From Paenibacillus thermotolerans (lineage in GTDB: Bacteria > Bacillota > Bacilli > Paenibacillales > YIM-B00363): a stretch of 43,188 nt of DNA. The position numbers and the translations under genes were made by a program. This document shows positions 7,247 through 15,243 of the stretch, piece by piece; the stretch's first letter is position 1; each line of letters opens with the position of its first letter. The notes beneath the pieces were generated by a model that was given only the letters and a program-made list of their open reading frames with translations, did no database searches and was not told the DNA's origin. The DNA lies in NCBI RefSeq assembly GCF_028745515.1, contig NZ_JAQZSG010000036.1, positions 1 through 43,188 of the forward strand, in the 5' to 3' direction.

Positions 7247-8332
7247 ATGAACAACTCGTCCATCTCGTTCGTGCAATTGGTTATGATCATGATGTTGAGC
7301 ACCGGATTGATGAACCATGTCATCATAATTCCCATTCTGGTGGATACGGCCAAGCGCGATGCATGGATTTCCGTTTTAGCGGCCGGGGGATTGGCGTTTG
7401 TTTGGATCGGACTTTTGTATCTGGCGATAGCCAAAATGGTTAAGCAGCATGTTTTTCAGTGGATAACGCGTACGTATCACCCGGTCGCCGGACATATATT
7501 GGCGATTATCGCTTGCATTTACATGCTTGTCTTATGCGGGATCACGACGAGAGATACCGTAACGTGGATTCGCCTTACGTTCTCGCCGCAAACCCCGAAT
7601 GTAATTATTGCGATCATACTCGTCATCGTATGTGCGGCCAACGCCTATATGGGGCTCCGATCGCTTGCCAATACGGCCGGAATATTGCTGCCGTTTGTCG
7701 TCCTACTCGGTTTTTTCGTTATGCTGGCTAACGTTCCTCATAAAAATTACACGCTGCTAAGGCCGTTCCTGGAGCACGGCATGCAGCCGGTTTGGGACGG
7801 AGCGGTTTATGCGGGCGCCGGATTTGTAGAAGTTATCATGATTCTCTTTGTATATCATAGGATTCGTTCCAAAATTTCGTTCGCTTCGTTAATGCTGCTT
7901 ATGTTTATTCTGATCGGTCTGACGCTCGGGCCGTTAATGGGAGCCATCATCGAGTTCGGCCCCGACCAAGCAGCCAAGCTCAGGTATCCCGCTTATGAAG
8001 AGTGGAGGCTCGTCATTATCGGCCAATACATAGAGCATGTAGATTTTTTCAGTATATATCAATGGTTTTGCGGCGCGTTTTTAAGAATTTCTCTGACGAT
8101 GTATTTGATACTCGAGATCTTTAGATGGAACGGCAAATTCAAAGTTTGGGCGCTTGCGTTCATCACCTCCGCCATGGTTTACCTTTCGGTAATGCCCGTC
8201 AGCGACCCGTTATTTTTAGATGCGTTAGCCCATTATGTGCTGCCGTGGATCGTTTGGACGATGATCGGATATTCGCTCGTTATTGTGATACTCATATATG
8301 TTCCGCACTTGAGGAGAGACGCCAAATCATGA
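7247..8332 (+). CDS. gerAB: Spore germination receptor subunit, GerAB/permease family
   Basis: The 361-residue protein has ten predicted membrane helices and belongs to the amino acid-polyamine-organocation-like GerAB family, the subunit that binds the germinant in the spore inner membrane. It opens with SSISFVQLVMIMMLSTGLMNHVII, the usual helix 1. The following helices and the HIYEHVDFF-like segment (IGQYIEHVDFFSIYQWFCGAF, about residue 260) are characteristic. The ATG at 7247 is preferred over the TTG at 7223, because AAAGG lies 8 bases upstream and the family begins near this point. It is first in a gerAB-gerAA-gerAC operon, an order different from the classical gerAA-AB-AC but common among Paenibacillus receptors. 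It overlaps gerAA by 4 bases. Confidence 0.85.
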   Translation: MNNSSISFVQLVMIMMLSTGLMNHVIIIPILVDTAKRDAWISVLAAGGLAFVWIGLLYLAIAKMVKQHVFQWITRTYHPVAGHILAIIACIYMLVLCGITTRDTVTWIRLTFSPQTPNVIIAIILVIVCAANAYMGLRSLANTAGILLPFVVLLGFFVMLANVPHKNYTLLRPFLEHGMQPVWDGAVYAGAGFVEVIMILFVYHRIRSKISFASLMLLMFILIGLTLGPLMGAIIEFGPDQAAKLRYPAYEEWRLVIIGQYIEHVDFFSIYQWFCGAFLRISLTMYLILEIFRWNGKFKVWALAFITSAMVYLSVMPVSDPLFLDALAHYVLPWIVWTMIGYSLVIVILIYVPHLRRDAKS

Positions 8333-9750
8333 TCATGACCGATAGCGCGCAGCGCTTCCCGATCAGCGAAGAAGACGTCCGGCGATTGTTTCAGAATAGC
8401 TCCGATATCGAAATGATAAAAATCGTCTTGCCGCAGGGGGATGCGGAATTAAGCGTGCTGCTTGTATATTGCGCGGGACTTTGCGATACCTCCGGGTTGT
8501 ACAAGCAATTTGTGCCGATCCTGAAAAAAGCGGCCGAGCGCTTTTCTTTATCCGATCCTGACGAATTGGAGAAACATGTGCCGTATCTTATGGCCCCTCT
8601 CTCAACGGAAAATTTGAAATCCGAATTGACGAACAAAGTATTGGAGGGCGATTTGATCTTACTATTCGAGACGTCCGACCAAGTATACGCGGTTAAAATG
8701 GGGGATCCGCCGAAGCGGAATCCTGACGAACCGAATACCGAAGTATCGACGAGAGGGCCGAAAGACGGATTTACGGAAGAAACGATGACGAATATCGGAT
8801 TGATCAGAAAGAGACTGAAGACAAATCAGCTCGCGGTTGAAGAGCATATCATCGGCAGCCAAACGTCAACGAAAGTGAGTCTTTTATATTTACAGCACGT
8901 CATTGATCAAGCGGTACTGCGGGAAATACAGACTAAAATCAAGAGCATCCGGGCGGACGGAATAATCAGCAGCACACAATTGGAAGAATTATTGACGGGC
9001 TTTTCGTTGTTTCCGAAGTATTCCTATACCGGAAGACCGGATTTTGCCGTGAACTCGCTCATGAACGGAAGATTCGTACTTTTTGCGGAAGGATCCCCGA
9101 CCGCGATCATAGCGCCTGTCAATTTCAGCTTCCTGCTCAATACTTCCGAAGATGCGCACATGGTTAACAGCTTTGTCATGTTTATCAGACTGTTAAGAAT
9201 CCTCGGGATAATCATATCGCTGTTTTTGCCCGGTTTTTTCATAGCGCTGCTTACATTTCACCAGGACCAGCTGCCCTTCACCTTATTGGCTACCTTGGTT
9301 ACGGCAAGGCAGGGGGTTCCGTTTCCTGTCCCCTTGGAAGCTCTTATCATGCTGATCCTGTTTGAAATATTTCGGGAAGCGGGAATGCGCCTTCCGTCGG
9401 CGTTCGGCCAAACGCTGTCCGTAGTCGGCGGCCTCATTATCGGACAAGCCGCCATAAGCGCCGGCATTGCCGCACCGGGAACAACCGTAGTCATTGCCAT
9501 TTCCGTGCTTTCCACCTTCTCGCTGGTCAATCAGTCGCTGGTGGGGGTTGTGAGCCTCATACGCATTTTTGTATTGATCGTCGGCGGCATTTTCGGCTTG
9601 TTCGGCGTACTGGTTTGTCTCATGGCCGTAGTTCTGTACATGGTCAACCTGCGTTCCTTCGGCACGTATTATTTGTCCCCCATATCGCCGCCGTCGGCGC
9701 GCGATCTTTACAAAGTCATCGCGAGGATGCCGTGGGGGAAGAAAAACTGA
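8329..9750 (+). CDS. gerAA: Spore germination receptor subunit, GerAA family
   Basis: A 473-residue protein with the GerA layout. A soluble N-terminal domain of about 270 residues contains SEEDVRRLFQNSSDIEM and GLIRKRLKTNQLAVEEHIIGSQTSTKVSLLYL, the strongly conserved 'N-I-x-L-I-R-K-R' region. Four to five membrane helices follow (about 280-450), with FQQ/HQDQLPFTLLATLVTARQGVPFPVPLEALIMLILFEIFREAGMRLP, the signature of the family. The start at 8329 forms an ATGA overlap with gerAB; GAGGAG lies 13 bases upstream, and a second ATG at 8335 is possible. The long N-terminal extension open in this frame was rejected, because it lies inside gerAB. Cryo-EM and modelling work on this family describes a pentameric channel; here that is family knowledge, not something the sequence shows. 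Confidence 0.88.
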   Translation: MIMTDSAQRFPISEEDVRRLFQNSSDIEMIKIVLPQGDAELSVLLVYCAGLCDTSGLYKQFVPILKKAAERFSLSDPDELEKHVPYLMAPLSTENLKSELTNKVLEGDLILLFETSDQVYAVKMGDPPKRNPDEPNTEVSTRGPKDGFTEETMTNIGLIRKRLKTNQLAVEEHIIGSQTSTKVSLLYLQHVIDQAVLREIQTKIKSIRADGIISSTQLEELLTGFSLFPKYSYTGRPDFAVNSLMNGRFVLFAEGSPTAIIAPVNFSFLLNTSEDAHMVNSFVMFIRLLRILGIIISLFLPGFFIALLTFHQDQLPFTLLATLVTARQGVPFPVPLEALIMLILFEIFREAGMRLPSAFGQTLSVVGGLIIGQAAISAGIAAPGTTVVIAISVLSTFSLVNQSLVGVVSLIRIFVLIVGGIFGLFGVLVCLMAVVLYMVNLRSFGTYYLSPISPPSARDLYKVIARMPWGKKN

Positions 9751-9784
9751 TTTCTTTCGTATCGGCGAGAGGAGTGTAACGAAA

Positions 9785-10950
9785 ATGAAGCAACTCCGAA
9801 ACGCGTTACTATTTCCGCTGTTAGCTTTTATGCTTTCCGGCTGCTGGGGAGCTAAAGAAATCGAGCACATGATCTATGCCAATTCGATCGGATTCGATTA
9901 CGAAGGCGGTAAAGTCGTTCTTTACATACAAATGATCAGTTTCAGCGGGATTGCAAAAAGGGAGCAGGGATCGGAGTCGGAGGAACAAAAAATTTACATC
10001 GGCAAAGCGCAAGGAGATACGGTCGACGGCGCATTTTTCAACTTGTACGCCTCGAGCCAGCAAAGAATCGCATGGAGCCACGTCAGGTCTCTCGTGTTCA
10101 GCGAGGCTGCTTTAAAAAAAGGGATCGTAAACGAAGCGCTTGATGTGTTCGATCGTTATTACGAGTTCAGATATACCGTATGGACATGGGCTGCCAAAGA
10201 TCCGATCGAAGAAATATTTGCGACCCCGTCGAACGTGCAGCTGTCCGTGCTTTATTCGAAACTGAACAATCCGAGCAACGCTTATGAGCAAAGCTCCGTC
10301 GCCGCCCCTTTGTATTTGTACAAATTTATTTGGCAATGGAAAGAAAAAGCGGATACGACTTTATTGCCCTATCTCCAGATTGTACATGACAACTGGATGG
10401 ATAACAAAGAACGTTCCCCCAAATTGCGTACGGGCGGAGTATGCTTCTTGCAAAGCAAGGAACTGAAGGGATGCTTGCCGCGCCGGCATATATTAGGGCT
10501 GCGATGGCTTAACGAGAAGACGGTCCGGGCCCATGTGAGCCTAAAGAACGGCGACTCTAAAGGCGGTTCGTTGGTGGCGATGTTTACAATGGAAGAAGTT
10601 AAGCCCGAAATTATACCCGAGCTCGAGGGCGGGAGAGTTCGATTTAAAATAAAAGTGTCTGCAAGCGGAAGCCTGCCCAGTTAAGCCAATCCGTATCCGA
10701 TCGAAAGCTCGAGAGAATGGCGGCTGCGCAAATCAAGAAGGAGATTATGTCGACATATCTCAAAGGGCTGGAAATCGGCGCGGATGTGTACCGCCTCTCC
10801 GACGAGCTGTACAGATCGGATGCCGCCGGATGGAAAAAATTCGAGCGGAGCGGTCATGTTCCTCTGGACAAGGACAGTATTTCGATTGATGTGAAAGTGA
10901 AGCTCGAAAGCGGGGGAATCTCCAAAGTAAGAAGCACAAAACGGGACTGA
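9785..10950 (+). pseudogene. gerAC: Spore germination receptor lipoprotein GerAC, frameshifted
   Basis: The first 299 codons (9785-10684) encode a lipoprotein with signal peptide and lipobox LSGCWG, plus the conserved GerAC domains (MIYANSIGFDYE; WSHVRSLVFSEAA; LDVFDRYYEFR). The frame then ends at TAA (10682-10684) right after a strand that should continue into domain 3. The missing C-terminus is present in another frame up to 10950: KLERMAAAQIKKEIMSTYLK, then GLEIGADVYRL, then W and DVKVKLESGG, the normal GerAC ending. Adding one base (or removing two) near 10680-10690 restores a 389-codon gene, the usual family size. The receptor may therefore be inactive, or this is a base error. The second part has no convincing ribosome site of its own. 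Confidence 0.75.
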
Positions 10951-10968
10951 GTTACATGAATTTACAAA

Positions 10969-10997
10969 ACATACAAGTCCGAGCCGCAGGTCATAAT
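10969..10997 (+). promoter_or_regulatory. Possible SigG-type promoter for spoVAC-D-E
   Basis: ACATA (10969-10973) and CATAAT (10992-10997) are separated by 18 bases, resembling the forespore SigG pattern (xMATA, 18 bases, CATxxTA). A 7-bp inverted repeat, GTCATAA and TTATGAC, spans 10990-11019 over the predicted start. The position is right for the spoVA genes, which are SigG-dependent in Bacillus subtilis; the match itself is modest. Confidence 0.35.
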
Positions 10998-11043
10998 GAA
11001 TGTAGCGGTATGTTATGACAACGGTTCAAGGAGGCTTGTAAGC

Positions 11044-11526
11044 ATGGCAACAGCGGCAAAGAAAAAATTCGGCTTAACCCCCAAAGAATACCAATCGATC
11101 GCAAAAAAGAACGAGCCTGCCCGCCCTCTGTTAAAAAATATAACCCGCGCCTTCGTGGCGGGGGGAATCATCTGCGTCATCGGACAAGTTATTTCTACGT
11201 TGTTCGTAAAGTATGCGGATATGACGAAGGAGCAAGCGGGGCTTCCTACGGTCGTCATCTTGATATTGCTTTCGGTCATTGCAACCAGCTTTGGGGTTTA
11301 CGATAAGCTCGGGCAATGGGCCGGCGCCGGATCGGCCGTTCCCGTCACCGGCTTTGCGAACTCGATGTGCTCCGCGGCCATCGAACATCGAAGCGAAGGC
11401 ATCGTGCTCGGCGTATCGACCAAAATGTTTAAGCTTGCAGGCTCGGTCGTCGTGTTCGGGACCGTCGCCGCATTCGTAGTGGCCGTTATTCATTGGATGA
11501 TCGGCACGGGGGGGCAGCAGGGATGA
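11044..11526 (+). CDS. spoVAC: Stage V sporulation protein AC (spore DPA transport)
   Basis: A 160-residue membrane protein with four helices (about 33-52, 66-86, 98-120, 135-155). It contains the family motifs RAFVAGGIICVIGQ and AGAGSAVPVTGFANSM. SpoVAC acts in the spore inner membrane as part of the dipicolinic acid channel and is described as mechanosensitive in B. subtilis. The ATG at 11044 has AAGGAGG 9 bases upstream; the frame is open earlier, from 10996, but that segment is the predicted promoter region. It overlaps spoVAD by 4 bases. Here spoVAC is the first gene, with no spoVAA or spoVAB before it, so the operon is the short C-D-E form. Confidence 0.93.
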   Translation: MATAAKKKFGLTPKEYQSIAKKNEPARPLLKNITRAFVAGGIICVIGQVISTLFVKYADMTKEQAGLPTVVILILLSVIATSFGVYDKLGQWAGAGSAVPVTGFANSMCSAAIEHRSEGIVLGVSTKMFKLAGSVVVFGTVAAFVVAVIHWMIGTGGQQG

Positions 11527-12539
11527 AGCTCGGCGAACAAACCTGGTTGTTCGAGAACGCCCCGATCATTCAAACGAGCGCTTCCGTCGTCGGTCCGGAC
11601 GAAGGAGCCGGACCGCTGGCGAACGATTTCGACATTGTTCATAGCGATTTGTATATCGGCGAAAAATCATGGGAATGCGCGGAACGGAAGCTGCTGGAGC
11701 AAGCCGCCATGCTGACGGTCCAAAAGGCGGGCCTTGCGATTGATGACGTAGACTTTTTTGTCGGCGGAGATTTAATGAACCAGATCGTGAGCGCTACGTT
11801 CTCCGCGCGTTCGTTCGGCATTCCGTACTTAGGCGTATTCGGTGCATGCTCGACGTCGATGGAAAGCTTGGCCATCGCGTCGCTGCTCGTCAACACGGGC
11901 AACGCGGACCGGGTTATCGCGGGGACGACCAGCCACAACTGCTCCGTCGAAAGACAGTTCCGCTATCCGACCGAATACGGCGGGCAGAAGGTGGAGACGG
12001 CGCAAAATACGGTTACGGCCGCAGGCGCGGCGCTTGTGTCGAAAACCGGGAACGGACCGAAAATCACCGCCGCGACCATCGGGAAGGTGGTCGATATGGG
12101 TCTGAAGGATCCGAACAATATGGGCGCCGCCATGGCTCCTGCCGCCGTAGACACGATTATGGCCCATTTGAGGGACCGGGGCGTATCGCCCGGATATTAC
12201 GATTTGATCGTAACCGGAGATTTGGCGGCGTACGGCTCTCAAATCGCCCGGGAATTGTTCCAAAAATTCGGGGTTCCGATCGAAGAAACCGTGTATGACG
12301 ACTGCGGACTCATGATATACGACCGGGAAAAGCAGCAAATGTTTGCCGGGGCGAGCGGGTGCGGCTGCTCCGCGGCCGTTACGTACGGGCATCTGCTGAA
12401 GCGCATGGAGCGCGGGGAGTTGAAACGGATGCTCGTCGTCGCCACCGGCTCTCTCCATTCTCCGGTAACGTATCAGCAGAAGGAAAGCATTCCTTGCATC
12501 GCTCATGCGGTAGCCTTTGAAAGCGGGGAGGTGCAATGA
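11523..12539 (+). CDS. spoVAD: Stage V sporulation protein AD (DPA-binding, thiolase-like)
   Basis: The 338-residue protein has the thiolase-like fold of SpoVAD, which binds calcium-dipicolinate and sits on the outer face of the spore inner membrane. Visible signatures are ECAERKLLEQA, FLMNQIVSATFSAR-type core (DLMNQIVSATFSARSFG), GACSTSMESLAIAS around residues 102-115, and TTSHNCSVERQFRYPTEYG. The start ATG at 11523 overlaps the spoVAC stop (ATGA), and a G-rich ribosome site precedes it. Translation from an ATG-like codon at 11493 would lie inside spoVAC and was rejected. Length and content are normal for the family. Confidence 0.94.
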   Translation: MKLGEQTWLFENAPIIQTSASVVGPDEGAGPLANDFDIVHSDLYIGEKSWECAERKLLEQAAMLTVQKAGLAIDDVDFFVGGDLMNQIVSATFSARSFGIPYLGVFGACSTSMESLAIASLLVNTGNADRVIAGTTSHNCSVERQFRYPTEYGGQKVETAQNTVTAAGAALVSKTGNGPKITAATIGKVVDMGLKDPNNMGAAMAPAAVDTIMAHLRDRGVSPGYYDLIVTGDLAAYGSQIARELFQKFGVPIEETVYDDCGLMIYDREKQQMFAGASGCGCSAAVTYGHLLKRMERGELKRMLVVATGSLHSPVTYQQKESIPCIAHAVAFESGEVQ

Positions 12540-12901
12540 TGAACGCGGTTCTTCCTTTTGTATGGGCGTTTCTTGTCGGAGGGGCCATATGCGTCGTGGG
12601 GCAGCTCATGTTCGATGTGCTGAAACTGACGCCGGCGCACACGATGGTAACCCTTGTCGTCATCGGAGCCATATTGGACGGCGTAGGCTTGTACGATCCG
12701 CTGATCGAATTCGCCGGAGCGGGCGCTACCGTGCCGATCACCTCGTTCGGCAATCAGCTCACTCACGGTGCCTTGACGGAGCTTGGGCAGACGGGCTGGG
12801 CCGGGTTGTTCGGAGGGGTGTACCACTATACTAGCGCCGGAATTACGGCCGCAATCGTATTTTCCTTCTTCGCCGCCCTGCTGGCAAGGCCGAAGGGCTA
12901 A
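12536..12901 (+). CDS. spoVAE: Stage V sporulation protein AE (SpoVAEb-type)
   Basis: A 121-residue membrane protein resembling SpoVAC in part (FLVGGAICVVGQLMFD; EFAGAGATVPITSFGNQLTHG), as expected for SpoVAEb, which shares the fold. Three to four helices span about 6-25, 35-55, 60-80 and 96-117. Two ATG codons in tandem (12536, 12539) follow GGGGAGGTG; the first overlaps the spoVAD stop by 4 bases. It completes the C-D-E set, which forms the dipicolinic acid channel used in uptake during sporulation and release during germination. A terminator follows. Confidence 0.93.
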   Translation: MMNAVLPFVWAFLVGGAICVVGQLMFDVLKLTPAHTMVTLVVIGAILDGVGLYDPLIEFAGAGATVPITSFGNQLTHGALTELGQTGWAGLFGGVYHYTSAGITAAIVFSFFAALLARPKG

Positions 12902-12911
12902 CGCAAGCTGC

Positions 12912-12942
12912 AAAACCTCGCGATGCTTCGCGAGGTTTTTTT
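12912..12942 (+). terminator. Rho-independent terminator after spoVAE
   Basis: An 11-bp stem (12912-12922 with 12929-12939) with an ATGCTT loop ends in seven T. It separates the sporulation operon from the MoxR operon. Confidence 0.9.
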
Positions 12943-13044
12943 GCACTTGCAGGAAAAAATGTAGCGCATATGGGTATACGGCGACCTTTTCCTTCTAGTA
13001 ATATGGACATGAGGACGTTTTATTTACAGGGGAGGCAACCGGAA

Positions 13045-14004
13045 ATGGAAGCGCTTTTTCAAGAGGATGTTCTAATGTTGAATGAACTGAAACGCAATTT
13101 GGAATCGTGCATATACGGCAAAAGCGCGGAAATCGAGCTTCTTGTAACGGCGCTCATCGCAGGCGGGCACGTGCTGCTGGAGGACGTGCCGGGCACCGGA
13201 AAGACCGTACTGATCAAAGCGCTCGCCAAATCCGTCAATACGGAGTTTCGCCGCATTCAATGCAACCCTGACTTACTGCCTACCGACATTACGGGTGTGG
13301 CCATATATCATCCGAAGAATGAACGGTTCGAATACCGGCCCGGTCCGATTATGACGAACATTTTATTAATCGACGAAATCAATCGCGCGACGACTAAGAC
13401 GCAATCCGCGCTGCTGGAGGCGATGGAGGAGCATCACGTCACGGTCGACGGCGAGCCGCACCCGCTGCCGCAGCCGTTCCTGCTGCTCGCAACCCAAAAT
13501 CCGATCGATTTCGAAGGGACGTATGTGCTGCCGGAAGCGCAGATGGACCGGTTTATGTTCAAGTTTTCGCTCGGCTATCCCGATGAGGGCACCGAACGCC
13601 GTATGGCCCAAGTGCAATCCAAGGCGCGTCCGCTCGACGCGCTGGAGCCCGTGACGGATACGCAGCGGCTGCTTCAAGTGCAGCAGCGCGTCCGGGACAT
13701 CCATGTCGACGAGAACGTGACCCATTATGCGGTGAACATCGTCAGGAGCACGAGAGAAAACCGGCACCTGCTGCTTGGCGCAAGCCCGCGGGCGACGCTT
13801 GCGCTGATTACGGCCGCCAAAGCCTGCGCCTTGATTCAGGGCCGGGATTACGTCATTCCGGACGATATCAAAAAGCTGGTGCCTTACGTGCTTGGACACA
13901 GGCTGGTGCTGGAAACCGAAGCGAGAATGGAAGGAGTTACCGTCTCCTCCGTATTGGACGCCGTATTGCGCGAATCCAGAGCGCCTGTCAGGCTGGAGCG
14001 TTAA
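13045..14004 (+). CDS. MoxR-family AAA+ ATPase
   Basis: A 319-residue AAA+ protein with Walker A LEDVPGTGKT, Walker B ILLIDEINRA, sensor 1 LLATQNPIDFEGTY and the sensor 2/lid region LLGASPRATLAL, all in the MoxR order. MoxR proteins act as chaperones for neighbouring VWA- or DUF58-domain proteins. The ATG at 13045 was chosen because AGGGGAGG lies 10 bases upstream; earlier in-frame starts at 12970 and 13006 have no such site. The DUF58 gene begins 3 bases after its stop. The trio MoxR-DUF58-transglutaminase is conserved in many bacteria (in B. subtilis yeaB-yeaC-yebA), but its job there is poorly defined. Confidence 0.92.
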   Translation: MEALFQEDVLMLNELKRNLESCIYGKSAEIELLVTALIAGGHVLLEDVPGTGKTVLIKALAKSVNTEFRRIQCNPDLLPTDITGVAIYHPKNERFEYRPGPIMTNILLIDEINRATTKTQSALLEAMEEHHVTVDGEPHPLPQPFLLLATQNPIDFEGTYVLPEAQMDRFMFKFSLGYPDEGTERRMAQVQSKARPLDALEPVTDTQRLLQVQQRVRDIHVDENVTHYAVNIVRSTRENRHLLLGASPRATLALITAAKACALIQGRDYVIPDDIKKLVPYVLGHRLVLETEARMEGVTVSSVLDAVLRESRAPVRLER

Positions 14005-14007
14005 CGC

Positions 14008-15243
14008 ATGCTTCGCGCCGCAAAGACGCCGCGATGGCCGCTGAAGGCATGGGTGCTCCTGCTGTGTCTTGTTTCTTCGATCTTTTTTGTCTTGTTCCAA
14101 GGCGGCAAGCTGTCGCTGATGCTCCTCATCATTGTTTCCACATTAACGGTTTATTTATCGCTCGGCCGCTGGAGCGGGATCGCTTCAACGCGCGGCAAGC
14201 GCGATATTTACGGCGTGACGGGCGGAGCGGCGCTTCAGTCCGGCACGGCGCTGAAGGTAGCGATTCGAGTGGCGATTCCCGGGATCTGGCCGATTCCTTA
14301 CGTCACCGTTAAGGATCGTTTGATTCGCAGAGACGGCAATATTCAATTGTTCGAGGGCACCTTCGTTCCCGACTGGCGAAGAAACGGAATGCTCGAATAC
14401 GTGACGCCGCCGCTTGCGAGAGGGTTTTACCGGTTTGAAGAGGTGGAGTGCGTCACCGCCGATATTTTCGGCTTGTTCGAGCATAAAGGCATGGTTCCCA
14501 TGCCGCTGGCCTTCAGCGTGCTGCCACGCACGATCGCCATTCCGGAATGGCGGCATCTGCATCAGCTGTTCAAAGGCAGCCACCAGCAGTCCGCTTCGGG
14601 AGGAAGCCAAAGAGAGACTACGCAAATCAACGGCGTCCGGGAATACATTTATGGAGACCGTCTTGCCAAAATACACTGGAATGCGACGGCCCGAACGGGA
14701 ACGTGGAAATCGAAGGAGTTCGAGCGGGAATCGCTGCCTAAGCTGATGATCGTTCTCGACCGGAATCCTTCCGGATACCGTTCGAAGGACGGGTTTGAGC
14801 TCGCCGTGTCGACAGCTGCGTCTTTAGCCGATTTTGCGATTTCGCGCGGCATGTCCGTCGGATTGTTGTCGGCCGGCGGAGGGAAGACGTTCTGGGAGCC
14901 GCCCGGCGGGTATGAGGCTAAGAAGCGAATCGAGCAGCACTTGATTGAAGTGCAGCCCGACGCCAGCCAAGACGTCATGAAGCTGATCTCGGACCGGACG
15001 AAGCTTCCTTCGGGCGGCTGCGTCGTCGCGGTCGTTTCGCCGCTGCGCAACGATTCGATGCTGCGGACGTTTCAATGGCTTCACGCATACGGCACCGGAG
15101 CGGCGCACATGTGGGTGAACGCCGAGCAGGCCGTGAAGGTTCGCGAGGACTGGACGCGCTTGCTGCGGGGAATCGGAACGCCTGCATACAGTATTCAAAG
15201 GCTGGAGGATTTGCCTTCGGCGCTGAGGGGGCGGGAAGCATGA
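14008..15243 (+). CDS. DUF58 domain-containing membrane protein
   Basis: A 411-residue protein. Two membrane helices near the N-terminus (about 11-29 and 32-50) are followed by a beta-rich region, VDIFGLFEHKGM-type segment and then the DUF58 core: GSHQQSASGG, INGVREYIYGDRLAKIHWNATARTG (the diagnostic 'R-x-Y-x-x-G-D-x-x-x-x-I-H-W' motif), and KLMIVLDRNPSG. DUF58 proteins pair with MoxR ATPases. Its start lies 3 bases past the MoxR stop, and its stop overlaps the transglutaminase start by 4 bases, so the three are translationally linked. Confidence 0.9.
   Translation: MLRAAKTPRWPLKAWVLLLCLVSSIFFVLFQGGKLSLMLLIIVSTLTVYLSLGRWSGIASTRGKRDIYGVTGGAALQSGTALKVAIRVAIPGIWPIPYVTVKDRLIRRDGNIQLFEGTFVPDWRRNGMLEYVTPPLARGFYRFEEVECVTADIFGLFEHKGMVPMPLAFSVLPRTIAIPEWRHLHQLFKGSHQQSASGGSQRETTQINGVREYIYGDRLAKIHWNATARTGTWKSKEFERESLPKLMIVLDRNPSGYRSKDGFELAVSTAASLADFAISRGMSVGLLSAGGGKTFWEPPGGYEAKKRIEQHLIEVQPDASQDVMKLISDRTKLPSGGCVVAVVSPLRNDSMLRTFQWLHAYGTGAAHMWVNAEQAVKVREDWTRLLRGIGTPAYSIQRLEDLPSALRGREA

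Noticed and set aside
8125-8328. N-terminal extension of gerAA inside gerAB
   Set aside because: Out-of-frame reading of gerAB; the normal GerAA start is at 8329.
11829-12536. 235-codon minus-strand frame over spoVAD
   Set aside because: Shadow of spoVAD; composition is typical of antisense frames and nothing matches a protein family.
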